Counted from the stretch's first letter, positions 1-9,176 are shown. The stretch is 64,000 bases of DNA from Bacillota bacterium (GCA_030706015.1 JAUZPI010000002.1:62001-126000), one strand, 5' to 3'. Translations and numbers: made by a program. The notes: a model not told the origin generated them from the letters alone.

Positions 1-3000
1 TAGATATAGCTGCGAAATTTGACACGGAGCCAGTTCTGTTATAAACCCATACTCCTATGGCAATTCCGGTAAAACCAGAACCAAGAAGCGAAAGGAGCTG
101 ACTTAATACAACTATAAAAAATGTCTTTAAATCTGAGGATAGAGTCTTGAGCTTTGATGGCTTTTGTAAGCCTGTACCTAGATTAATTGAATTTGCAGGA
201 GCATGACTCTCTATGCTTGGAGAATCTTGTGCCTCTGCTTTATGTGAGTTTTCTATAGAATCACAAATAATATGACTTAAAAGGTCTGGCTGATGTTTAA
301 TAAAGTAGTGGCCAGTGTCTGGTATTACTGATAAAGATACCTTTTCGCTGAAATAGCTCCATTCTTTATATCTTTCCTCATATAGTTCTGTAACTCTATC
401 TCTTTCGCCAACTACTGAGGTAATAGGAGTCTTTAATTTTATCCAGCATTCCTCTGAGTAGGCTCTTGTAAAATAGTTTTCGCTTTCACGAGCATCATGT
501 CGCAGACTGTTTATCATAAAATCTCTCTCAAGAGTATCCTCTACATCAGTAAAACCGCCTAAAGCCTTTAGAAGCTCATGGTAGCCTTTATTGGACATAA
601 CTCTGTCAGAAGGAAAGAGTTTAGACAGGAAACTAAAGAAGCGTCCTGGAAGTCTTGAAACAGGGAACACACCACCAAGGAATATTCCTACTAGTGGATA
701 ATTTTCTGCTTCTAGCTGCCTTGCCAGCTCAATAGTTAAAGCTCCTCCAACGCAGTGGCCATAAAGAGCGATAGGTCCTTGAACAGAGTTTTTAATTTCT
801 TCAACACACCTTCGTGCAATTTCTTTGATGGATAATAACTCCTCATCTTTACGACTGAAATCGTGACCGGGTATTTCTAAGGAATACAAGGCATAATTTT
901 CAGGCATTTGACTTGCCAGTGGCTGATATATAATAGCACTGCCTCCTGCATATGGAACGCATATTAAAGAGGTAATTTCCTTTGGAGAACCCTTTCCCTC
1001 TGTTAGTTTCTGAAGAATTCCACTACTCTCTTGTTTACCGCCATCTATATACTGAGCAAGAGTACGGATAGTAGGATTTTTAAAGAAATCCATTATACCA
1101 ATCCAATCGCCTAATCGTCTAACAACCTTTAAGGCCTTAAAGGATTCACCTCCAAGTTCAAAGAAATTATCATCTATGCCAACAGTGTTTATTTGTAAAA
1201 TATCCTTCCATACTTCTGCTATTCTTTTTTCTGTATCAGTACAAGGTTGTTCAGAGCTAGTGCCTGCTGACTGGAAGGAAAAATCACAGTCAGGCAGTTT
1301 GGCAGTATCAATTTTTCCAGTAGCATTCAAGGGTAAGGAATCAAGCTCCATTATTATATTGGGCATCATATATTCTGGCAATTTGTCTTTTAACCCTTTC
1401 TTTAATCTTTGCACCTTATCCTCAGAGTCATTAAAAGCTTCAAAGACTACGTAGGCTGCAATTCGTTTTTCTGATTTATCTGTTTCTTTTAGTATTACAA
1501 CAGCATCTTTTACAATTTCGTTTGAAGTAATAATTGACTCTATTTCTCCAAGTTCAATTCTGAATCCTCGAATTTTTATCTGACGATCCATACGCCCAAG
1601 GAATTCAATAGAACCATCCACCAAAAAGCGAACTCTATCTCCAGTTTTATAAAGGTATTCTCCAGGCATATGGATAAAAGAGCTCTCAATAAATCGTGAA
1701 TTGGTCAGTTCTTTGTTATTTAAGTAACCTCTGGTAACACCTTTTCCTCCAATATATAATTCTCCTGGTACACCTACAGGTACGGGATTAAATTTAGTAT
1801 CCAGTACAAAGGCTTTTACATTCCCTATAGGTCTTCCAATAGGAACGATATTTGATGTGTGATCCAATGACTCATCAGTTATTGGATAAGCCAGTGCAGA
1901 AACCGTTGTTTCAGTAGGGCCATAATTATTTTGTATCTTGCAGCTTGGACGAAGACTCCTTATTTTATGTACAGCATCCCAGGTTAAGGCTTCACCAGCA
2001 AGAATCAACAATTTATGAGGAATTATATACTCCGGATGAGAAGCTTCAAGTAGTACCTCTAAATGACTTGGCACCATTTTCATAACATCTATAGGATGCT
2101 CTCTAAAATATTCTGCTACACCATCAGGGTCACAGGAACGATCATAGGATATAACGTGCAAGGTTCCACCTGTACATAAGGCGCAAAATACATTGGTAGT
2201 TCCAAGATCTGCAGCTAAGGTTGAAATCATTGCGTAATTTAAAGCTTCATTTATGTTGAATTGCTTTAGTATTCCATTAATATAATTATGGAAGTTTTTC
2301 AATTCGACACAAACGCCTTTTGGTGTGCCAGTGGAGCCAGAAGTAAAGATGATGTACATAAGATTTTCTGGACTTGTTTTTATTTCAGGATTTTCACTGC
2401 TTAAATGGTTTAAATCTTGATCAATATAGAAAATATCAATATCTCTTAAATTGATTTCTGATGAAAGTTTCTTATTTGTAATAAGAAGCTCAGTTTTAGA
2501 TTCTTGAAGCATAAACTCGATACGATCAGCAGGGTAGGTTGGATCTAAAGGCACATAGGCTGCACCTGCCTTAAGCACTGCCAGCATGGAGATTACAAAA
2601 TCAGCTGAACGCTCAAGGAATATTCCCACCACCTTTTCAGGACCAATTCCTTTGGATATAAGATAGTGCGCAATTCTATTGGCATCTGAGTTCATTTCTT
2701 TATATGTATAGGAAATCCCCTCAAAGACCAGTGCTGTTGAATGTGGATTTTTTTTAGCCTGTTCCTCTATACATTTAACTATATTAAAATCCTCAGGATG
2801 TATAAGCTCTGTATTGTTCCAATCAATCAGTATCTGCTGCTCTTCCTTTTCGCTTAGAAGTTTAATTTCAGAAATACATTCATCGGGATTTTCAGATGCC
2901 TCATCAATAATTGTCATAAAGTGGTCAAGCATTCTAATTATTGTGTCTTCAGTAAATAAATCCACACTGTACTCAACTTGAATGTTATCGCCGCACAAGG

Positions 3001-4294
3001 AAAAAGTTATATCAAATTTTGAACAGTCAGGATTTATTGAGCCACAAAATTGGCAATTAAAACCCTCTGGATTAATTTCTTCAAAGCTCATATTTTGCAT
3101 AACAAACAGAGTTTGAAAAAGCGGATTGTGGCTTAAGTCACGTTCAATATTTAATGAGTCTATAATCTTTTCTAACGGCAGATCCTGATGTTCGTAGGCT
3201 TCAAGTGTAATTTTCTTTATGTATTTTACTGTTTCTCTAAAAGTAACTTTTTCAGATAGATCAACACGCAGAGGCAGTGTATTAACAAAAAAACCTACTA
3301 TATTTTCTACTTCACTTCTGTTTCTATTGGCAATTGGTGAACCAATAACAATATCAGTCTGACCTGTATAACGGTAGAGTAGTGTAAAAAATGCTGCCAA
3401 TGTTACCATGTACAAGGTGGCATCCTCTTCTTTACATAATGTTTTAAGTTTTTCGAAATAATCTAGTGGTATAGATCTTTTTAGCGCTGCCCCCTTAAAA
3501 CTTTTTACTGGTGGTCTTGGTTTATCAGTAGGGAGTTGTAGTACTGGCAGTTCACCTTCAAATTTACTCTTCCAATAGGTTAAGTGTCTTTCCAATACTT
3601 CGTTTGCAATGTATTTTCTTTGCCAGGCTGCATAGTCGGCATATTGAATATCAATGGAGGAAAGCTCTATTTGCTCATCATTAGCCAGAGCTGAATAAAT
3701 TTTTTGTATCTCACTGGTAATGATGGAGATTGACCATCCGTCACATGCGATATGGTGGATATTAAGCAGGAGATAGTAATTCTCTTCGTCTAGTTTATAA
3801 AGGTATGCGCGGATTGGGAAATCTTCTTCTAAATTAAAGGGTTCTATAGACTGAGCTTTTATTAATGAATCCAATTTTTTTTCTTGTTCACTTTCGGGGG
3901 TTAATGTCAAATCAATAGCATTCATTTGTATAGGTACAAAAGGATGTATAATTTGAACAGGTTCATCCTTTACAACTTTATATTTTGTTCGCAGTATTTC
4001 GTGTCTTAAAATAATCTTGTTTACAGTATCATTTAATATAGAAGTATCTACTTTGCAGGACAAATGAAATAAACAAGGTATATTGTAGGAAGGACTTTCA
4101 GGCTCCCATTCATATAAAAACCACAATCTTTGCTGAGAATAAGAAAGTGGAAAACCATCTTTAAAATCATCTCTTGAAATAGCTGTAATTCTCATTTCAG
4201 AAACACTATTCTTATTTTTTTCTCTCATTTTCTTTAGGAGAAGTTGTTTTTTCTCCGGAGACAAGGTATTTATACGTTCTAGCATTTGATCCAT
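1..4294 (-). CDS. NRPS module C-A-PCP-TE fused to an MFS exporter (partial, runs off left edge)
   Basis: Terminal module of a nonribosomal peptide synthetase, read leftward from ATG 4294 (AAGGAG just upstream); every stretch I hand-translated is open to base 2. Order: N-terminal helix (LERI..SPEK), condensation domain ~45-470 with HHIACDG at 180-186, adenylation domain ~490-985 (TSGSTGTPKG, NNYGPTE, NATGKID), carrier protein FFELGGES with phosphopantetheine Ser1051, thioesterase ~1100-1340, then from ~1390 a hydrophobic helix typical of the first segment of an MFS transporter. The thioesterase elbow reads GHCVGG, so the nucleophile would be Cys1181 instead of Ser. The A-domain pocket reads D-L-T-M-I-A-N-V-S-K; I cannot name its substrate. 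Last gene visible of the minus-strand operon, 4 bases after the glycosyltransferase stop. It would add the second residue, release the product and perhaps export it. Confidence 0.9.
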   Translation of the reverse strand, partial: MDQMLERINTLSPEKKQLLLKKMREKNKNSVSEMRITAISRDDFKDGFPLSYSQQRLWFLYEWEPESPSYNIPCLFHLSCKVDTSILNDTVNKIILRHEILRTKYKVVKDEPVQIIHPFVPIQMNAIDLTLTPESEQEKKLDSLIKAQSIEPFNLEEDFPIRAYLYKLDEENYYLLLNIHHIACDGWSISIITSEIQKIYSALANDEQIELSSIDIQYADYAAWQRKYIANEVLERHLTYWKSKFEGELPVLQLPTDKPRPPVKSFKGAALKRSIPLDYFEKLKTLCKEEDATLYMVTLAAFFTLLYRYTGQTDIVIGSPIANRNRSEVENIVGFFVNTLPLRVDLSEKVTFRETVKYIKKITLEAYEHQDLPLEKIIDSLNIERDLSHNPLFQTLFVMQNMSFEEINPEGFNCQFCGSINPDCSKFDITFSLCGDNIQVEYSVDLFTEDTIIRMLDHFMTIIDEASENPDECISEIKLLSEKEEQQILIDWNNTELIHPEDFNIVKCIEEQAKKNPHSTALVFEGISYTYKEMNSDANRIAHYLISKGIGPEKVVGIFLERSADFVISMLAVLKAGAAYVPLDPTYPADRIEFMLQESKTELLITNKKLSSEINLRDIDIFYIDQDLNHLSSENPEIKTSPENLMYIIFTSGSTGTPKGVCVELKNFHNYINGILKQFNINEALNYAMISTLAADLGTTNVFCALCTGGTLHVISYDRSCDPDGVAEYFREHPIDVMKMVPSHLEVLLEASHPEYIIPHKLLILAGEALTWDAVHKIRSLRPSCKIQNNYGPTETTVSALAYPITDESLDHTSNIVPIGRPIGNVKAFVLDTKFNPVPVGVPGELYIGGKGVTRGYLNNKELTNSRFIESSFIHMPGEYLYKTGDRVRFLVDGSIEFLGRMDRQIKIRGFRIELGEIESIITSNEIVKDAVVILKETDKSEKRIAAYVVFEAFNDSEDKVQRLKKGLKDKLPEYMMPNIIMELDSLPLNATGKIDTAKLPDCDFSFQSAGTSSEQPCTDTEKRIAEVWKDILQINTVGIDDNFFELGGESFKALKVVRRLGDWIGIMDFFKNPTIRTLAQYIDGGKQESSGILQKLTEGKGSPKEITSLICVPYAGGSAIIYQPLASQMPENYALYSLEIPGHDFSRKDEELLSIKEIARRCVEEIKNSVQGPIALYGHCVGGALTIELARQLEAENYPLVGIFLGGVFPVSRLPGRFFSFLSKLFPSDRVMSNKGYHELLKALGGFTDVEDTLERDFMINSLRHDARESENYFTRAYSEECWIKLKTPITSVVGERDRVTELYEERYKEWSYFSEKVSLSVIPDTGHYFIKHQPDLLSHIICDSIENSHKAEAQDSPSIESHAPANSINLGTGLQKPSKLKTLSSDLKTFFIVVLSQLLSLLGSGFTGIAIGVWVYNRTGSVSNFAAIS

Positions 4295-4298
4295 TTTT

Positions 4299-5624
4299 TC
4301 AGCTCCTTTCCTTTAGTGAGTTTAATAATAGATTTCTTTTCTCTGGTGGAAGCTGTTTAATACGTTCTAAAAGTTTGTTTTTCTTATTTTCATCATCAAC
4401 ACTTAGATGATTAGAAGAGTTATTTCCAGAAGAGGTGTTAATACTTGCTATTTCCTTAAAGTACTCTTCGAAAATGTCAATTCTTAAAGAATTAACAAAA
4501 GCATGAGATTTCTCTCTAGAAACCAAGGACAAGGCATCGTAGTGCTCTTTGTCATAATACAGTTTTTTCAAAGCACTAATCCATGGAGAGATATCTTGTT
4601 CAGGGATAACAGGAGTTGGAATGCCAGATTTTTTGGCAGAGTTACCTTCTGAATCAAATTTAATATACTCCTTTATTGGATTGACTGGCAAAATGTAATC
4701 AAGCCCAAGCTTTGCTTCTGGAATACCACCTACATTACTTGCTATAACAGGTATGCCGCGAAGCATAGCCTCTACAGCTACCTGACCAAAGGACTCTCCC
4801 CAAAGCGAGGGCATGAGAAAAATCTTTGTCTGAGCGTAAATATCATTTACGTTTTCAGAAGGTTTTAAAATAGTAATGTTTGGTATAGACTCCATTTCCT
4901 TTAAGTCTTCCTTAGAAGTTGCCCAAGTGGGAACGGCAGCGAATGGGAATTCAGGAAGAGCTTTTGCCAGCTTAAGGAATATAGATATTCCTTTAAGAGA
5001 AGATGGGTTTATAGCGGTAATATATTTATTATCATAGTTTCCTAGATAAGGATATGGTCCTTGCCCATATGAAGGGAAATATATTGTCCTTGTGGCTGCA
5101 CCAGCCCATTTACGAAAATAGTTGTCCAGATATTTACTAACTGTAATAATTCCATCAACCTTGGATATTAACGTGGCTCTTTCCATATTCTCTTCAAAAG
5201 CTTCAGGACCAAAGGGTAAGGTTGCCTGACTATGAGATATATAAACTGTTTTGGTTTTTGTTTCAAGAGCTGTTTCAAGTAAAACGAAGGATATATCCTC
5301 AGAGATTACTGTAACATCTGGTTTAAAAGCTTCTATAGTATTTTTAATAAAGGGGAAAATGTTAAATCCTTCCGTTATGGTGTAAACTTCAACACCCTTA
5401 CTTCGAAAATGCACCATAAAATTATTATTTTCTATTACTTCTACATTGAAGTCTGAAAGGGTACTATAGAACTGTTCCTTATTATCAAATATATCAGTTA
5501 AAGGTACTATAACCTTACAATTATGACCTTTTGCAGCCAGACCTTCCATTAATATTCTATTGGCCTTATGAGCACCGCCCCATTTATATAAATATCCAGT
5601 TGATTGAATAAGAAGAATATTCAT
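4299..5624 (-). CDS. GT4-family glycosyltransferase inside the NRPS operon
   Basis: 441 aa. N-terminal Rossmann half begins MNILLIQSTGYLYKWGGAHK, a typical GT-B start with a glycine-rich turn. The C-terminal half has the family-4 signature WGESFGQVAVEAMLRG (E-x7-E) at about residues 277-292 followed by PVIASNVGG, where the nucleotide-sugar donor binds. It sits between the A-PCP starter module and the C-A-PCP-TE module, 21 bases after the first and 4 before the second, so it is probably co-expressed and may glycosylate the peptide or carrier-bound intermediate (inference). Residues ~417-441 (LLERIKQLPPEKR...) are not part of a normal GT4 fold and resemble the first 25 residues of the next synthetase, suggesting a docking helix or a junction duplication. 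Sugar donor and acceptor cannot be read from the sequence. Confidence 0.85.
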   Translation of the reverse strand: MNILLIQSTGYLYKWGGAHKANRILMEGLAAKGHNCKVIVPLTDIFDNKEQFYSTLSDFNVEVIENNNFMVHFRSKGVEVYTITEGFNIFPFIKNTIEAFKPDVTVISEDISFVLLETALETKTKTVYISHSQATLPFGPEAFEENMERATLISKVDGIITVSKYLDNYFRKWAGAATRTIYFPSYGQGPYPYLGNYDNKYITAINPSSLKGISIFLKLAKALPEFPFAAVPTWATSKEDLKEMESIPNITILKPSENVNDIYAQTKIFLMPSLWGESFGQVAVEAMLRGIPVIASNVGGIPEAKLGLDYILPVNPIKEYIKFDSEGNSAKKSGIPTPVIPEQDISPWISALKKLYYDKEHYDALSLVSREKSHAFVNSLRIDIFEEYFKEIASINTSSGNNSSNHLSVDDENKKNKLLERIKQLPPEKRNLLLNSLKERS

Positions 5625-5645
5625 TTGTTTCCTCCTGACTTTTAA

Positions 5646-7547
5646 TTAATTATCCTGTGACAGCAAAAGCTGAAGCTCAGCTTCATCCATATCTTCAAGT
5701 TCTGACAGTAGTTCTTCAAGCTCCGAAGAGTTAAGTTGTTCTAATTGATAATTCTCCAGTGCCAAAGCAGTTTGTTCTATTGTTGGAGTAATATTGAAAA
5801 TAATTGATATTGGCACATCCATATTAAGGCTTGAACGTATTCTAGATACCATTTTTGTAGCCATAAGTGATTGACCTCCTAGCTCAAAAAAGTTATCGTA
5901 TACTCCAACTTTATCAATATTGAGAACTTCTTTCCATATTTCAGCCAAGGCTTTTTCAAGGTCGCTTCTTGGTCCCACATATTCAGTATCAATGTCAGGT
6001 CTCACATCATCAAAGGCTGGCAGCTTAGTTCTATCAACTTTTCCACTTGTTGATGTAGGAAAACTATCTAGAAACATGAATCTTGATGGAATCATATAAT
6101 CAGGAAGTTTTAGCCTTAAGTAGTTTTTAAGCTCAGAAATTCTAGGTTTACAATCTGAATCTGCTTTAACATAAGCATCAAGTTTAAAATTGCCATCTTC
6201 ATCTTTAGTAGCAATTACTACTGCTTGGTTTATATTAGGATGATCGTTTAATACAGTTTCAATTTCTCCTAATTCAATTCTCATACCTGATATTTTTACT
6301 TGAAAATCTGCTCTCTCTAGCCATTCCAATTCATTATCTGAAATCCATCTGCAAATATCACCGGTTTTATAAAGACGATTACTAAAGGAGTCTTTAAAGG
6401 GATTACTAATAAAACGTTCTTCTGTTAATTCTGGAGCGTTTATGTAACCTCTAGCTAGTCCAATACTTGAAATATATAATTCACCTTTTTCTCCAGGGGC
6501 AACTGGATTTAAAGTATTATCAAGGATATAAGTGGCAACGTTTGATATAGGCTTACCGATAGAAATATGTGAATTTGATGAATCTAAGGTATTCATAGTA
6601 GCACATACTGTAGCTTCAGTGGGGCCATAAGCATTTATGAAGTTTAGTTTCGTAGACCAGTTATCTATTAATTTTCTTGTGCAGGCTTCACCAGCTGAAA
6701 CAAGGGTTTTTAAATCTGGGAGTTCATTTGAGGGTAAGGTATTAAGCACAGATGGAGGGATTGTGGCAACTGAAATCTGTTTTTCTTGAAGAATTTTATA
6801 AAGATCTTTTCCGATATGCAGACCATTCTGAGGCAATAACACTAACGCCGCGCCGGCAACTAGAGTAGTAAATATCTCTGAAACAGATGCATCAAAGCCT
6901 ATAGAGGCAAATTGGAGCACTCGATCATTTTTATTTAGTTTAAATTTTATTATTTGCTCAGAAACCAGATTTTGAATTCCTTTATGCTCTATCATAACTC
7001 CCTTTGGTTTCCCAGTTGAACCTGAAGTGTAAATAATATAGGCAAGATCATTAGCTGCATTATGGAAGGGTAAGTTTTTTACTGATTCTTTTTCAATTTC
7101 ATCATTTAATTCATCAATTAAAATAAAATTAAGCTCCTTATCTAAATTATCAATAGATATTTTTGCTTGTAAGTTAGAAGTGGATAAAATCATGTTTAAA
7201 TTAGTGTTATTCAGTATATAGTCTACACGTTCTGAGGCATACTTGGGGTCTATAGGAACATATGCTGATCCTGATTTTAGTATGGCTAGTATGGATATAA
7301 TAAGTTCAGGTGAGCGTTCAAGAAATACACCAATAAGAGTTTCTGGACCAGCACCGCTTTTTCTTATAAAGCTTGCAAGCTGATTAGCTCTTTTATTGAC
7401 TTCCTCATAAGAATAAATTAAATTACCAGTTTCTATACAGGGTAATGATGCATGCTCTTCTACGCTTTTTTCAAAGAGTTCAGAAATTGACTTGAAATTG
7501 TAATTTGCTTTAGAAGCTGTTAAAGTTTCTGAAAATACATTATTCAT
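5646..7547 (-). CDS. NRPS initiation module (adenylation + carrier protein)
   Basis: 633 aa, A-PCP without a condensation domain, hence an initiation module. Adenylation motifs: YIIYTSGSTGKPKG (A3), FDASVSEIF (A4), NAYGPTEATVCA (A5), YKTGD (A7), GKVDRTKLP with the A10 lysine. The carrier domain has FFELGGQSL, with phosphopantetheine Ser at about 560. Lining up A4-A5 with the GrsA pocket gives D-A-S-T-V-A-A-V-C-K, which I recall as one of the published tyrosine codes; aromatic specificity is therefore likely. The C-terminal tail (after ~600) is acidic and leucine-rich (ELEELLSELEDMDEAELQ), a plausible donor docking helix. Start ATG 7547 is preceded by AGGAGG. First gene of the operon; its 400-bp leader carries large dyads. 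Confidence 0.92.
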   Translation of the reverse strand: MNNVFSETLTASKANYNFKSISELFEKSVEEHASLPCIETGNLIYSYEEVNKRANQLASFIRKSGAGPETLIGVFLERSPELIISILAILKSGSAYVPIDPKYASERVDYILNNTNLNMILSTSNLQAKISIDNLDKELNFILIDELNDEIEKESVKNLPFHNAANDLAYIIYTSGSTGKPKGVMIEHKGIQNLVSEQIIKFKLNKNDRVLQFASIGFDASVSEIFTTLVAGAALVLLPQNGLHIGKDLYKILQEKQISVATIPPSVLNTLPSNELPDLKTLVSAGEACTRKLIDNWSTKLNFINAYGPTEATVCATMNTLDSSNSHISIGKPISNVATYILDNTLNPVAPGEKGELYISSIGLARGYINAPELTEERFISNPFKDSFSNRLYKTGDICRWISDNELEWLERADFQVKISGMRIELGEIETVLNDHPNINQAVVIATKDEDGNFKLDAYVKADSDCKPRISELKNYLRLKLPDYMIPSRFMFLDSFPTSTSGKVDRTKLPAFDDVRPDIDTEYVGPRSDLEKALAEIWKEVLNIDKVGVYDNFFELGGQSLMATKMVSRIRSSLNMDVPISIIFNITPTIEQTALALENYQLEQLNSSELEELLSELEDMDEAELQLLLSQDN

Positions 7548-7589
7548 CTTTATAAATACCTCCTAGAATAAGAAAAAATTTTGTTTATT

Positions 7590-7642
7590 GTGAGCAAACG
7601 GTTTCACAAAGAAATAAAAAAATACTCAAAAACATGAGTATT
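7590..7642 (-). promoter_or_regulatory. Attenuator-like hairpin and cre-like palindrome in the NRPS leader
   Basis: On the minus strand a 7-bp stem (AATACTC/GAGTATT, 7621-7642) is followed directly by a T-run, the layout of an intrinsic terminator, yet it lies inside the untranslated leader of the NRPS operon. Further toward the gene, TGTGA/TCACA arms (7590-7609) enclose AGCAAACGGTTTCA, which matches 12 of 14 positions of the CcpA cre consensus as I remember it. Both are readable; regulatory use is inference. Confidence 0.4.
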
Positions 7643-7770
7643 ATATAAGTAATATACACCGATTCGTATAATTTGTAAATACATAGGTGTTTTAATAAAT
7701 ATTACCTTAATGTAATTAAATTTATAATTTGAGAAATTATAAAATGTAATTGAATTCCATAATGATTTGT

Positions 7771-7807
7771 ATTACCATATTCTTATACGTATATAGAATG
7801 TGGTAAT
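7771..7807. promoter_or_regulatory. 37-bp dyad between the NRPS operon and the LUD gene
   Basis: ATTACCATATTCT at 7771-7783 and AGAATGTGGTAAT at 7795-7807 are inverted copies matching at 12 of 13 positions (the exception is a T-G wobble), around a centre containing ATACGTAT. There is no T-run, so it looks more like an operator for a dimeric regulator of one or both divergent genes than a terminator. No regulator gene is adjacent within the window. Confidence 0.5.
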
Positions 7808-7817
7808 TTTAAACAAA

Positions 7818-7839
7818 GTGTAGAAGTGTATTTCTACAC
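7818..7839. promoter_or_regulatory. Second dyad (GTGTAGAA/TTCTACAC) in the divergent leader
   Basis: Perfect 8-bp arms GTGTAGAA (7818-7825) and TTCTACAC (7832-7839) separated by six bases, eleven bases from the 37-bp dyad. It could be an operator or an RNA hairpin in the leader of the LUD gene. The rest of the 7548-7947 interval is AT-rich and shows no coding signal. Confidence 0.4.
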
Positions 7840-7947
7840 GTGTTTTGTTATTATTTAAACTATTTTGTACATGCTTACTTTTATATAAATTATTTTTTTA
7901 AAACCAAACTGGAATTTAACTTAATTGCTAAAGAAAGGAAGTGAATT

Positions 7948-8634
7948 TTGGCAGGAGGTATAATTTATAATGTATCAACCCTGCTAAGAAAGAATATGGA
8001 TGTTAATCAATGGCATAAAGAAACAATAGGGGCAAAGGCTGTAGAAGCTTTAAAAAAGAATGGATTTGATGCGGTATACTTTGCCAGTAGCAATGAAGCT
8101 TCAGACTATATAATGAATTACATAGATAAAGGCAGTAATGTAGGCTTTGGTGGTTCTATGACTGTAAAGGACATGGGAATACAGGAAAAAACCCTTGCAA
8201 AAGGAGGCTTAGTTTTGGATCATAGCGACCCTTTATTATCGCCAGAGGAAAGATTAGAAGTAATGCGTAAAGAATTAATCAGTGATGTGTTTATCTGCAG
8301 CAGCAATGCTGTTACATTAGATGGTGAGTTAGTTAATATTGATGGATCAGGTAACAGAGTTGCTGCTATGACTTTTGGCCCTAAAAAGGTTTTAATAGCG
8401 GTAGGAGTAAATAAAATTTGCAAAAATGAAATAGATGCTTTTGAGAGAATAAAACTGGTGGCTTCACCTAAGAACAATAAAAGATTAGATTACGGTAATC
8501 CTTGTTCTAAGGTGGGAGCATGTGTAGATTGTTCGGTGGAAAGCAGAATATGCAGGGTATACTCTGTATTAAGAAAAAGACCAAGAATAACGGATATTAC
8601 TGTTATAGTTATAGGAGAAGAGTTAGGGTATTAA
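7948..8634 (+). CDS. LUD-domain (LutC/YkgG-like, DUF162) protein
   Basis: 228 aa. Stand-alone LUD domain of the type called lactate utilization protein. It shows the conserved N-terminal helix (GAKAVEALKKNGFDAVYFAS), the glycine-rich turn NVGFGGSMTVKDMG and FICSSNAVTLDGELVNIDGSGNRVAAM, and ends with a Cys cluster (CSKVGACVDCSVESRIC). Family members act with iron-sulfur partners in lactate oxidation; no lutA/lutB neighbour is present, so the role here is open. The TTG at 7948 has a good site (AAAGGAAG), but an in-frame ATG at 7996 (MDVNQWHKE) would give a length closer to relatives as I remember them. The start is therefore uncertain. Divergent from the NRPS operon. Confidence 0.88.
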   Translation: MAGGIIYNVSTLLRKNMDVNQWHKETIGAKAVEALKKNGFDAVYFASSNEASDYIMNYIDKGSNVGFGGSMTVKDMGIQEKTLAKGGLVLDHSDPLLSPEERLEVMRKELISDVFICSSNAVTLDGELVNIDGSGNRVAAMTFGPKKVLIAVGVNKICKNEIDAFERIKLVASPKNNKRLDYGNPCSKVGACVDCSVESRICRVYSVLRKRPRITDITVIVIGEELGY

Positions 8635-8643
8635 CACAACGTA

Positions 8644-8690
8644 AGATAAAGGGATATAGTGCTTAGCAGCATTTATATCCCTTTATCTTT
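8644..8690. terminator. Bidirectional terminator after the LUD gene
   Basis: AGATAAAGGGATATA and TATATCCCTTTATCT form a stem of about 15 bp with T-rich flanks on both strands. It lies between convergent genes and overlaps the stop codon of the minus-strand membrane protein. Confidence 0.8.
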
Positions 8691-9176
8691 TGTATGAACT
8701 TTTATATTATGGAATTTGCTAAAAAGTAATGCTAATTTAACATGTTGATATTCAACATAGGGATGTTCTTCCTTAGTTAGGTCCCTTTCTATATGTTCCT
8801 TTGGTATGGTTATATCAATTAATTTATTTTTATGTTTAAATTTTATTGTATAGGATTCTTTAAATCCAATACCAACCTCTAAAAGACCTAAATCAATAGA
8901 TTTAATATCTGTTTTTTCAATAGATAAAAGTTCAGCAGTCATTATTGGTGAACTGTTTAATACTTTTCGAAGAAGGAGGTGGATGGCTTTAGAAAAATAA
9001 AATAGAAGTAAACCTAGTGTACAAATTGCATAGTAAGCTGATATATAGGCTTCTTTTGAATAAAATAAATTGAATTCATCAAAGGAGTTAGAATTTATAA
9101 TAGTATAAAGTAGTAATGGAGTTAGAAAAAAACATATTCCCAGTACTAAAAAAAAGCTAAGTAATTTCTTCCTCAA
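8673..9176 (-). CDS. Membrane protein of unknown function, two TM helices
   Basis: 167 aa. A lysine-rich start is followed by a hydrophobic helix (~5-28), a second helix (~48-70) and a soluble C-terminal part of about 90 residues, predicted beta-rich, with alternating charges (YTIKFKHKNKLIDITIP). I do not recognise the family; the layout, two helices then a small beta domain, resembles DUF3592-type proteins, but no diagnostic motif is present. Convergent with the LUD gene and divergent from the small Cys-rich gene at 9462; likely transcribed alone. Confidence 0.7.
   Translation of the reverse strand: MRKKLLSFFLVLGICFFLTPLLLYTIINSNSFDEFNLFYSKEAYISAYYAICTLGLLLFYFSKAIHLLLRKVLNSSPIMTAELLSIEKTDIKSIDLGLLEVGIGFKESYTIKFKHKNKLIDITIPKEHIERDLTKEEHPYVEYQHVKLALLFSKFHNIKVHTKDKGI

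Noticed and set aside
1176..1454. 92-codon plus-strand frame inside the NRPS region
   Set aside because: Antisense of the carrier and adenylation domains, which are clearly coding on the minus strand.
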